NCBI RefSeq assembly: GCF_030546805.1
Contig: NZ_JAUOPC010000001.1
Location: 332,081 to 396,080 of the forward strand
Source: Cyclobacterium sp. 1_MG-2023
GTDB lineage: Bacteria > Bacteroidota > Bacteroidia > Cytophagales > Cyclobacteriaceae
Reading direction: 5' to 3'
Length of the DNA: 64,000 nucleotides
Positions 54,601 to 61,613 of this stretch are shown here, one piece after another; the stretch's first letter is position 1, and each line of letters begins with the position of its first letter. The notes beneath the pieces are model-generated. The model was not told the DNA's origin and ran no database searches. It worked only from the letters and a program-made list of their open reading frames with translations. The position numbers were made by a program, and so were the translations under genes.

Positions 54601-54616
54601 GAAATGTTTTTCTCAT
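51614..54616 (-). CDS. Large exported TPR protein
   Basis: The ATG at 54616 is preferred over a TTG at 54634. The 1000-residue protein has a signal peptide (TFLLYGLSLLIYSQAYTQ) and consists of about 20 or more tetratricopeptide repeats, many of them with the typical YxxAxxxF spacing (QLKNFSQAKAYFERAKTYRS, YFNDGQYEKAERQFKTYTDK, YSLKDYDQAIEDYKMILDNY). No enzyme domain is seen. It is followed directly by the receptor-like barrel gene. It is probably a periplasmic scaffold for a large complex, comparable with TPR proteins of outer-membrane assembly or uptake systems. Confidence 0.85.
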   Translation of the reverse strand: MRKTFLLYGLSLLIYSQAYTQSGLHQTSLEAKFQDALELFHKDQFSSSREAFDRLSSHPDTKDNSREVAIAYYRALSALRGDFPEGSSLMDAFILDYPNESLRNEAAWILGNDYFQSKNYKKAIGNFDLLRNVPLSTERHPELFFKMGYSYFQLKNFSQAKAYFERAKTYRSPYLASAYFYAGYCSFEEGDFEAAAKDFKEAEKSAEYSLKVPYMLAGIYYRQNKLDTLIAYAAPIVNKKNLESSEQIHLLLAEAYYEKRNYAQAAFHYMGFVSSNKGKLSRDQQYKAGVAHYENKQFAEASQFFKEVALVNDELGHLASYFLGYAYVQQKNLPFAANSFNAAYKMDFRPEIKEEALFNYAKVSLELGKFQEAITALDKYLNDYPQGSQKTAAENLLSDALVNTNNYLRAIGHMEKMNNKSRRIQEAYQKVTFYQAMTYYRDNNLKGTQQMLTKSLQFPVNKSLQFQAQFWKGEANAANNNAAAAIQAYERLISMNPPSMDPSLIRAHYGLGYAYFNDGQYEKAERQFKTYTDKLKNSSDKQHYEDAFVRLGDTYYVQKKFTDAANVFRRAVAENNQYSDYAYFRGGVVANFQNNNREAIRQLDMVINNYPNSLYMEDALYQKAQIHMEELNYSQARDVFSQLISKKPNSPFIPYALEGRAVANYSLKDYDQAIEDYKMILDNYPNSENGETALVGLQESLSLQGRSQEFSTYLSGYRKSNPSNNNLQNVEFSAAKSLVFNQSYRDAITALENFIRNYPNSAQVPEAKYYLGDANFRLGDKTKALAIFYEIENTSDNNLKSRVYQKIGQIEFENGNFAKSIPSFQFIAKNARSKAEEYEATYGLMQAYFETQNYKEAIINADKILELGSITIDSAPNALLIKAKSLENTKAEAQAMEVYRQLMETHKTVQGAEALYKMALNLNRKGEYEASNELIFDNSQPFTQYAYWYGKQFIVLAQNYIAMEEKFQAKATLESIIENASDESVKEEAETLLQTINLAN

Positions 54617-54630
54617 TCTCAAAATAGTGG

Positions 54631-55656
54631 TCAATGAAGAATTTTAAAAATTAGTTCTTTTAATACTTGACTATCGTCTACAGCATTTGAAGTGGTTACA
54701 CCTTTGGAACGTAAATCCGCCTCCTTTAGGTATCCCACCACATCAATAATCTTGCCTAAAGAATAATTCTTTGCTGCTATGGTATATTCTTTTACAAAAT
54801 AAGGGTTTACCTTGATCAGTCCGGCCAATTCTCTTTCGCCAAGATTTTTATTGGCTTTGACCAGCAATAGTCTAGAGAAATGAATGTATAAAAGTGTTAA
54901 AATGGGTATTAATGGATGGGATTTAATATTCTGACCAAAGTAATTAATGATGGTATTTGCTTTATTTACATCTTTATAACTCAGGGCTTTGGTCAATTCA
55001 AAGTTGTTAAAATCCTTACTGATTCCAATGTATTGTTGGATATGCCCCGGGTTAATTTTAACAGGTTCATTAAAATTGATAATCATTTTATCAATTTCAT
55101 TGGTAAGTACTTCCATGTTATTGCCAATAGATTCAGCAAGAATTTGGCAGGCCTTAGTTTCGATGGAATGTCCCTTTGATTTCACATATTGTTCAATATA
55201 TGGGGAAAGTTTGTATTCAGGAACTTTGTCTGATTTTACCAGTATGGCTTTTTTATCCAACTCTTTGGCGAGGGCTTTCCGGCCATCCAAGGTTTTGTAT
55301 TTATAGGCAAAAACCAAAATGGTACTAGGTAGCGGATTATTGATATAAGCGATCAATTGTTGATCCCCACTTTCTTTTCCTATTTCAAAAACATTTTGTG
55401 CTTCCTTTACAATGACCACTTGCCTGTCTGCCATCATAGGAAAACGTTTTGCATTGGTAAGAATGGAGGCTATAGTCGCTTCTTTTCCATACATTATGGT
55501 TTGGTTAAAACTACGGTCCTGAGGGGCTAGGGCATTGTTTTCAATGAAATTTGTAATTTTATCAATGAAATAGGGCTCTTCACCCTGAAGAAAATAAATA
55601 GGGGCAAATTTATTTGCTTCCAGCTCTTTTAAAATACTTTCCGGTTTACTGGCCAT
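54631..55656 (-). CDS. holA: DNA polymerase III subunit delta
   Basis: The frame opens at 55770, but the family start MASKPESILKELEANKFAPI corresponds to the ATG at 55656, which gives 341 residues, the usual length. The typical PIYFLQGEEPYFIDKI and QVVIVKEAQNVFEI blocks are present, as are later helices NNMEVLTNEIDKMI and LARALG-like regions of the clamp-loader family. Delta opens the beta sliding clamp. The 3' end is close to the start of the TPR gene (14 bases to the ATG at 54616), so holA may lead this transcript. Confidence 0.9.
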   Translation of the reverse strand: MASKPESILKELEANKFAPIYFLQGEEPYFIDKITNFIENNALAPQDRSFNQTIMYGKEATIASILTNAKRFPMMADRQVVIVKEAQNVFEIGKESGDQQLIAYINNPLPSTILVFAYKYKTLDGRKALAKELDKKAILVKSDKVPEYKLSPYIEQYVKSKGHSIETKACQILAESIGNNMEVLTNEIDKMIINFNEPVKINPGHIQQYIGISKDFNNFELTKALSYKDVNKANTIINYFGQNIKSHPLIPILTLLYIHFSRLLLVKANKNLGERELAGLIKVNPYFVKEYTIAAKNYSLGKIIDVVGYLKEADLRSKGVTTSNAVDDSQVLKELIFKILH

Positions 55657-55686
55657 ACCTGATTTAAAAATGAAACAAAAACAGTT

Positions 55687-55694
55687 CAAATATA
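55687..55694 (-). promoter_or_regulatory. Candidate -7 box of holA
   Basis: On the minus strand the sequence reads TATATTTG, a perfect match to the TAnnTTTG consensus. Transcription would start about 25 bases before the holA ATG at 55656. A -33 element is not clear. Confidence 0.4.
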
Positions 55695-55717
55695 AAAAGA
55701 ATAAAGGATTATTAACT

Positions 55718-55748
55718 GTTGAATGAAACAATACCTTCATTACTTTTG
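55718..55748 (+). promoter_or_regulatory. Promoter of the TPR gene at 55778
   Basis: GTTG (55718-55721) and TACTTTTG (55741-55748) are separated by 19 bases and match the -33/-7 pattern of Bacteroidota. The transcript would start near 55755 and have a leader of about 23 bases. The region overlaps that of the divergent holA promoter. Confidence 0.6.
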
Positions 55749-55777
55749 TATGTATTATATCACAAATCAAATTAAAG

Positions 55778-56485
55778 GTGGAAACAATAGAAACTGGAAT
55801 CTCTTATTATAAGGAAGGAAAATTTGAAGAGGCTTTGGCAATATTCAACAGGTTAATTAATAAAGAAGGATCTCAACCTGCTTACTTGCATTATAGGGCC
55901 AGGGTTCAATCCAGATTGGGGGCCATGGAAGAAGCATTAATTGATTTTGACTTATTGCTAGAAGCAGACGCTTACAATACCACGTATATTTCAGACAAGG
56001 CTGTGGTGCTTCATTTACTTGATCGCAATAAAGAGGCGATGGAAGCATTTGACCAAGCGCTTAACTTGGATCCAAACAATCCCTACCGATACTCTAGTAG
56101 AGCCTACTTTAGAGATCGGATTGGTGATTTAAAAGGTGCCATAACGGATTACGAAAAGGCCATTGAACTTGATCCGGAAGATGCCGTGGCCCACAATAAT
56201 AAAGGGATTGTTGAGGAGAAACTTGGTTACATGGAAAAATCACAGCAAAGTTTCTCTGTAGCTGACAAGCTTACCGGATATAAATCTCCCGAAAAAACAG
56301 AAGAAAAAGCTTCTCCGTTGCCGAAAATAAAAGAGGAGGCACCCAATGAGAACCTCCCTCCCATTTCAGAAAAGAAGGCCCTAAATTTCAGGACCTATTT
56401 TAAAACTTTGTCAAGTATTTTTACGGATAAAAAAACCAGAGGAGAATTTAAGTCTTTTATAAAGGAAAAATTCAAAGGTTCTTGA
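55778..56485 (+). CDS. Cytoplasmic TPR protein with GTG start
   Basis: The gene starts with GTG; no ATG occurs upstream in frame. The 235-residue protein has about four tetratricopeptide repeats (YKEGKFEEALAIFNRLINKE, GAMEEALIDFDLLLEADAYN, RNKEAMEAFDQALNLDPNNP, GDLKGAITDYEKAIELDPED) and a basic C-terminal tail (FKSFIKEKFKGS). There is no signal peptide, so it acts in the cytoplasm. Its 3' end overlaps the convergent universal-stress gene by 14 bases. The partner protein is unknown. Confidence 0.8.
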   Translation: METIETGISYYKEGKFEEALAIFNRLINKEGSQPAYLHYRARVQSRLGAMEEALIDFDLLLEADAYNTTYISDKAVVLHLLDRNKEAMEAFDQALNLDPNNPYRYSSRAYFRDRIGDLKGAITDYEKAIELDPEDAVAHNNKGIVEEKLGYMEKSQQSFSVADKLTGYKSPEKTEEKASPLPKIKEEAPNENLPPISEKKALNFRTYFKTLSSIFTDKKTRGEFKSFIKEKFKGS

Positions 56486-57308
56486 TCACATAAAGTGGTT
56501 TATTGATAAAATAAGACATTTTCTTTGATAAGTTCTTGGTGAAAAGATTTTCAAACCAAGTTTTTTTCATGCTGAGGGTAAACAATACATTTCCCTTAGA
56601 GGTAATCAAGTAGTTTTCTAAACCCAAGGCTGCATCATCTCTGTAAGATTTGAGTACAAAGTTCATTTTGTCATAATGGGCAAAAGGTGCCAACTCCTCT
56701 TTTAGAGAACGATGCAAGGCTTTGTCTATGATATTTTCTTTTGAACTTACATGGACTACGTCAATTTCTGAATCAAATAAACCTGCGATTTTCACCACCT
56801 TTTGTATGGCCAGCTTGTCTTCTTCCATGTAATCCGTAGCATATACCATTTTTCTAGGTGGTTTAAAAAATACTTTTCTAGGTATAATAAATACGTCACA
56901 GTTTGCATGCTGAACCACCCTAGATGCGTTGGTACCGATATAATTCTTTTTGAATTCATTGACCCCTTCTGTCCCCATAATGATCAGATCAACCTTATTT
57001 TCTTCAGCATATTCAAGGATGGTATTTACAGCTTTTCCTTCTTTTACCAGAGAACTACAAGCATGTAAGCCTTTGCTAAGACTTTCTTCTTCCACTGTTT
57101 TTACCAAACAATTAAGTTTGCTTACAGCAGCATGAAGACTTTCTTCCAATTCCTTTTTCGGAAATAATTTTTTATAATCCTCTGTGTCAGGGACATGGAA
57201 TAAAATCAATTCTGCATTTAATTTTTCACCCAACCTTGCGGCATATTCTATGGCATTCAACGCACATTCTGAAAAGTCAGTAGGACAAAGAATGGTATAT
57301 TTTTTCAT
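56472..57308 (-). CDS. Universal stress protein with two UspA domains
   Basis: The 278-residue protein starts with the Usp pattern TILCPTDFSECALNAIEYAA, and the first domain ends with DLIIMGTEGVNEFKKNYIGT followed by NASRVVQHANCDVFIIP. A second, more divergent domain occupies about 150-278 (KMVYATDYMEEDKLAIQKVV) and lacks a clear GxxG nucleotide loop. Tandem Usp proteins of this kind are common in Bacteroidota and respond to starvation or stress. It converges with the TPR gene. Confidence 0.88.
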   Translation of the reverse strand: MKKYTILCPTDFSECALNAIEYAARLGEKLNAELILFHVPDTEDYKKLFPKKELEESLHAAVSKLNCLVKTVEEESLSKGLHACSSLVKEGKAVNTILEYAEENKVDLIIMGTEGVNEFKKNYIGTNASRVVQHANCDVFIIPRKVFFKPPRKMVYATDYMEEDKLAIQKVVKIAGLFDSEIDVVHVSSKENIIDKALHRSLKEELAPFAHYDKMNFVLKSYRDDAALGLENYLITSKGNVLFTLSMKKTWFENLFTKNLSKKMSYFINKPLYVIKNL

Positions 57309-57329
57309 AATAAATTTTATAAGTAAATT

Positions 57330-58256
57330 TTAATATCCTTGAACAGTACTGACTTCATTTACTAAAGGTCTTTTTTCGATTGCATTTCTATAATTGGCAA
57401 TGATTTGGGGTGCAGCTGCTCTGTAATTGGTAATGCTGGCGATATGGGGAGTGACCATGATTTCTTCTCTGCCCCAAAAAGGATGTGATTCCGGCAAGGG
57501 TTCTTTACGAAAAACATCCAATAAGGCTCCGGAAACCTGACCTGATTCAATGGCTGGAATGAGATCTTCCTCAACAAGATGTTTACCTCTGGCAACATTG
57601 ATAAGATAAGTTCCGGGTTTGAATTTTTTAAATAATTCATCATTCAAGAAACCCTCGGTTTTGGGTGTTAAAGGTAGTAGACAAACCACTACATTTATCT
57701 TGTCAAGAAATTCTTGAAGTTGAGGACCATAATAGTATGGATGTCGAAAAGAAGTTTTGGGTGAATTTCCATATCCAAAGCACGGGATACCCAACCCGTG
57801 AACCTTATCCAAAACATCACCACCAAGCTCTCCCACACCCATGACTCCCACGGATATGGGGATTTCGGGCTGGGTCATGTCCCATTTTTTAAGTCTTTTA
57901 TTGACGATATATCTATTGATTTGGCGATGAAAATTGAGGATCCCCATGACAACATAATTGGTCATGGAAAAAGTAAGCCGAGGATCAACAATCCGGGTGA
58001 TGGGAACTCCTTTAGGAATGTAATCCGCCATAATGTGGTCTACACCGGAACCCATCGAGCAAATAAGCTTTAAGTTAGGAAACGCTTTAAGTATGTTTTT
58101 GGGATGCTGCCATAATACCACTACCTCTACAAGGGCTTTATCTTTAATTTCGGGGTACACTTGAAGGTCAATTTCCGGGGCCAATTCTTGGAAAATATTT
58201 CTCCAAGAATTGAGTTCATTGTCAGTTTTATTAGGCGCAACAATTGCTAATGCCAT
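57330..58256 (-). CDS. D-2-hydroxyacid dehydrogenase (glyoxylate/hydroxypyruvate reductase A-like)
   Basis: The 308-residue protein has the NAD(P)-binding motif VGVMGVGELGG near residue 138, the catalytic R in INVARGKHLVEED, the acidic residue in ALLDVFRKEPLP and the histidine in VTPHIASIT. The family is that of GhrA, which reduces glyoxylate and hydroxypyruvate with NADPH in the cytoplasm. The substrate may differ. It is 21 bases upstream of the universal stress gene on the same strand, so the two are probably co-transcribed. Confidence 0.88.
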   Translation of the reverse strand: MALAIVAPNKTDNELNSWRNIFQELAPEIDLQVYPEIKDKALVEVVVLWQHPKNILKAFPNLKLICSMGSGVDHIMADYIPKGVPITRIVDPRLTFSMTNYVVMGILNFHRQINRYIVNKRLKKWDMTQPEIPISVGVMGVGELGGDVLDKVHGLGIPCFGYGNSPKTSFRHPYYYGPQLQEFLDKINVVVCLLPLTPKTEGFLNDELFKKFKPGTYLINVARGKHLVEEDLIPAIESGQVSGALLDVFRKEPLPESHPFWGREEIMVTPHIASITNYRAAAPQIIANYRNAIEKRPLVNEVSTVQGY

Positions 58257-58386
58257 GAAAAGAATTGGTTGGTTTTGGATAAACTAATTAATTAAAAACT
58301 CGTCAAAAGAATCTGTAAAAATATACAGTCATAGGATAATTTAAACAGCGAAAATTGAACAGATAAATAATTAAATACAAATTAAC

Positions 58387-58394
58387 TATCTTTA
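58387..58394 (+). promoter_or_regulatory. Candidate -7 box of the DUF2911 gene
   Basis: TATCTTTA matches TAnnTTTG except for the last base. No -33 element is seen at the usual distance. The leader would be about 90 bases. Confidence 0.35.
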
Positions 58395-58491
58395 CAAAAG
58401 GGTGATATTACCGTTTAAACAAAATAATAACCCATACTGTAAGGTTATCCTTTTCTTTATAGAGCTTTAAGACAATCTAATTATAAAATCA

Positions 58492-59337
58492 ATGAAAACA
58501 AAGAATATTGTTTGCCTAATGGTGCTGTTTACAATTGTTAATATGAATGCATTTTCACAAATAAAAATGCCTCAGGCGAGTCCTAGTAGCAAAGTATCTC
58601 AGCAGGTAGGTTTAACCACCATCCATTTAGATTATTCAAGACCCGGAAAAAAGGGAAGAAAAATATTTGGAGAATTGGTACCATTTGGAAAAGTATGGAG
58701 AACCGGTGCCAATAATCCCACTACCCTCGAATTTGATATTGATATAAAGGTAAATGGTCTACCATTGAAGGCAGGAAAATATGCCATGTATACCATTCCT
58801 GAAAAGAAATCATGGACCATCATTTTTTCAAATAATACAGAGCTTTGGGGGGCTATGGGTTATGATCCTTCAGACGATGCCCTTAGAATCAATGTGCCTG
58901 TAACCAAACTAAAAAGCCCAGTAGAGTCTATGCAAATAAGTTTTACAGAACTCACAGATTCTGGTGCACAACTCAATATTGCATGGGACAAAACTTCAGT
59001 AGGTTTTACAATTGAAATGGAAGTAGACCGTGTGGTTATGGATCAAATTAAAAAACTATTGATAGATCGAGAAAGCGATGATGCCGGTTTACTTTTTCAA
59101 GCGTCCAATTATTATTACAACCAACAGAAGGATCTCAATAAGGCCCTTGAGTGGGTGACAAAATCGGTAGAAAAAGATCCAAAATATTATACCGTCCATT
59201 TGAAGGCAAAAATTTTGGCTGCATTAGGGAAAAAGCAAGAGGCAATCTCAACTGCCCAGGTTTCAATGAAATTAGCAGAAGAAGCAGGTAACCTAGATTA
59301 TGTAGCTCTAAATCAACGATTGATCGATACTTTATAA
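58492..59337 (+). CDS. Exported DUF2911 protein with C-terminal TPR-like part
   Basis: The 281-residue protein has a signal peptide (IVCLMVLFTIVNMNAFSQ) and the DUF2911 signature (about 25-180): SPSSKVSQQVGLTTIHLDYS, RPGKKGRKIFGELVPFGKVW and RTGANNPTTLEF. The C-terminal 90 residues form helices like TPR repeats (KALEWVTKSVEKDPKYYTVH). DUF2911 proteins are frequent in Bacteroidota; their function is unknown. The gene is monocistronic and ends in a region with a strong terminator. Confidence 0.88.
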   Translation: MKTKNIVCLMVLFTIVNMNAFSQIKMPQASPSSKVSQQVGLTTIHLDYSRPGKKGRKIFGELVPFGKVWRTGANNPTTLEFDIDIKVNGLPLKAGKYAMYTIPEKKSWTIIFSNNTELWGAMGYDPSDDALRINVPVTKLKSPVESMQISFTELTDSGAQLNIAWDKTSVGFTIEMEVDRVVMDQIKKLLIDRESDDAGLLFQASNYYYNQQKDLNKALEWVTKSVEKDPKYYTVHLKAKILAALGKKQEAISTAQVSMKLAEEAGNLDYVALNQRLIDTL

Positions 59338-59634
59338 ATGACTTTGGAAACTTCCTAAAACATTAAACTGATTTGGGAAATCTACCACCACTGATAAGCC
59401 GAATCATGAAATAGACAACCATATCCGAGCTCAAACCACTTTAATATCAGCCGCCGCGTGGCTAGTTTTCAACCCTTCTTTTCAACAGAGGATTACTCCA
59501 AAACGAAGCGTTACTATAATACGCAAGAAGCCTAATCCCTTGTGTTTGAAAAACTCCCTGAGTAGACTACGGAAATCCAATTACTAATCTAAGGTGATGA
59601 TTTCTAGTCAATTAAAACCTATACATTTTCTCTT
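59338..59634. other. Long 3' region of unknown content before a terminator
   Basis: Nearly 300 bases separate the DUF2911 stop codon from the terminator stem. No protein is likely. It could be a long 3' leader or a small RNA that ends at 59668; no known RNA family is recognised. Confidence 0.4.
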
Positions 59635-59680
59635 AAACCAGCTCTGAAGAAGTCTACAGAGCTGGTTTTCTTTTTCAAAT
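59635..59680 (+). terminator. Strong rho-independent terminator
   Basis: aaaccagctctg (59635-59646) pairs perfectly with cagagctggttt (59657-59668) and the stem is followed by tttctttttc. It is the clearest plus-strand terminator in the window. Confidence 0.85.
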
Positions 59681-59775
59681 ATTTCATCCCTAAGGTGGAG
59701 AAATTCATTCCAAAATCAATCCATTCCCAAGGATTAAGTGGAAAAGTAATGAGCTACCACTTACGCAATCCTTAA

Positions 59776-61506
59776 TTAATCCTTCTTAAGGATTGGGTCC
59801 TTGGGCTTGGAGATAAATAAGTTTAAAATAGCTGCTATAAACATCACCAATAGGCAACCAATGGCATTGTACCACAAAAATCCAATATCAATACTAAAGT
59901 CTCCTACGGTTTTGCCATTGTAATAGTGAAGGGTTAGAATCAAAATTTCGGAGATTATAGCTGCCGTAAATACAGCGCGTCCGCCTACCCATTTCATAAA
60001 AAATGCTACCATAAATATCCCCAAAATACTTCCATAAAATAAGGAACCTAATAGATTTACAGCCTGAATAAGGTTTTCAAATAGTGTAGCATAAGTGGCA
60101 AAAAGAATGGCAAAAACTCCCCAAAGCACTGTAAACCACCTTGAAGACTTCATATAATGTTTAGAGCTTTCTTCTTTCTTAATCGATCTTCGGTAGATAT
60201 CAATGGTGGTGGTGGAAGACAAGGCATTGAGTTCAGAAGCCGTAGACGACATGGCAGCACTAAAAATTACAGCGAAGAGCAACCCAATCACCCCTCTGGG
60301 TAAATAATCCATCACAAAGCGCATGAACACATAATCTGTATCTCGGGTTTCAGCCAAAGGGTCATTTTGAATAATCAATTCTTTTACTTTATCCCTCACC
60401 TCTTCTTGAGCTATGGATTGATTACTGATTGCCCCTTTGTACTTCTCCACAGCCTTCTCGTCTTCGGATTCAATCGCACCTAATAAGCTGTGAATACTTT
60501 TTTCTTTGTTTTCAAATATACTGGCGTATTCATTTTCCAGTGCTTCGAAATCTTCTACATATTCACTTGCTTTCAACTTATCAGTTTGAATCGTATTGAA
60601 GAAAACAGGAGGCTGATAAAATTGATAAAATACAAAAACCATTACCCCTATAAAAAGTATAATGAATTGCATGGGCACTTTGAGAAACCCATTCATCATT
60701 AACCCCATTCTGCTTTGCGTAAGTGTTCTTCCACTTAGATACCGCTGTACTTGAGATTGATCTGTGCCAAAATAGGAAAGAAATAGGAAAAGCGCCCCTG
60801 TGAAGCCTGACCAAAAATTATACCTGTCTGATAAATCAAATTCAAAATTGACAATATTAAGCTTTTCCATTTTCCCGGCCACATGCAAGGCTTCTGTAAA
60901 GCTTACAGGGATCATCTGAATGACTATTATACCTGCCAATACCATGCCTCCCATCATTACCGTCATTTGCTGTTTTTGGGTTACAGATACCGCTTTGGTA
61001 CCACCGGATACGGTATATATAATCACTATGATTCCAATAAATACATTGGTAAAAGTAAGGTTCCACCCTAGTAGGGTAGACAAAATAATGGCCGGTGCAT
61101 AGATGGTGATTCCTGCAGCCAAACCTCTCTGTATCAAAAATAGACCTGCGGTCAAAGTCCTTGTCTTTAAGTCAAATCGCTGCTCTAAAAATTCATAGGC
61201 AGTATAAACTTTTAACCGATAATAAAGCGGTAAAAAAAACATGCATATCACAATCATTGCTACAGGTAAGCCAAAATAAAATTGGATAAAGCGCATGCCA
61301 TCAGAATAAGCCTGGCCGGGAGTACTTAGAAATGTTATCGCAGAAGCCTGAGTAGCCATAATGGAAAGTCCTATGGTCAACCAATTCATGTCATTCCCCC
61401 CTCGAATGTATTTGTCCATATCCTTAGGACCATAAGTCTTATAAATACCATATACTGCTATGGTAAACAAAGTCCCGAATAAGACAGTCCAGTCAAGATA
61501 ACTCAT
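59776..61506 (-). CDS. Sodium:solute symporter (SSS family)
   Basis: The 576-residue protein has about 13 membrane segments and the family hallmarks ATQASAITFLSTPGQAYSDG (second helix region), SGGTKAVSVTQKQQ, SYFGTDQSQVQRYLSGRT and FSAAMSSTASELNALSSTT, which contribute to sodium and substrate binding. A charged loop of about 85 residues (about 310-395) is unusual in length. SSS proteins take up sugars, sialic acid, amino acids or similar. The start codon overlaps the stop of a 36-residue membrane peptide gene, and a PIG-L deacetylase precedes both, so an N-acetylated sugar is a sensible but unproven substrate. Confidence 0.9.
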   Translation of the reverse strand: MSYLDWTVLFGTLFTIAVYGIYKTYGPKDMDKYIRGGNDMNWLTIGLSIMATQASAITFLSTPGQAYSDGMRFIQFYFGLPVAMIVICMFFLPLYYRLKVYTAYEFLEQRFDLKTRTLTAGLFLIQRGLAAGITIYAPAIILSTLLGWNLTFTNVFIGIIVIIYTVSGGTKAVSVTQKQQMTVMMGGMVLAGIIVIQMIPVSFTEALHVAGKMEKLNIVNFEFDLSDRYNFWSGFTGALFLFLSYFGTDQSQVQRYLSGRTLTQSRMGLMMNGFLKVPMQFIILFIGVMVFVFYQFYQPPVFFNTIQTDKLKASEYVEDFEALENEYASIFENKEKSIHSLLGAIESEDEKAVEKYKGAISNQSIAQEEVRDKVKELIIQNDPLAETRDTDYVFMRFVMDYLPRGVIGLLFAVIFSAAMSSTASELNALSSTTTIDIYRRSIKKEESSKHYMKSSRWFTVLWGVFAILFATYATLFENLIQAVNLLGSLFYGSILGIFMVAFFMKWVGGRAVFTAAIISEILILTLHYYNGKTVGDFSIDIGFLWYNAIGCLLVMFIAAILNLFISKPKDPILKKD

Positions 61507-61613
61507 GAATAATGTTCAGTTAGCCAGTAAAATAGACCTATTAAAAGTCCTAAAACTACCAATTGAAGCCAGTATAGCTTGGTCCATTGGTTAAATGCTT
61601 TACTATTTTTCAT
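61503..61613 (-). CDS. 36-residue membrane peptide coupled to the symporter
   Basis: The frame begins inside the end of the PIG-L gene (11-base overlap) and its TGA overlaps the symporter ATG (ATGA). It encodes a basic/polar start (KNSKAFNQWTK), one hydrophobic helix at about residues 13-30 (YWLQLVVLGLLIGLFYW) and a short end (LTEHYS). The overlaps on both sides and the clean single-helix composition argue for a real translated gene. It may be a small subunit of the SSS transporter. No family is recognised. Confidence 0.65.
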   Translation of the reverse strand: MKNSKAFNQWTKLYWLQLVVLGLLIGLFYWLTEHYS

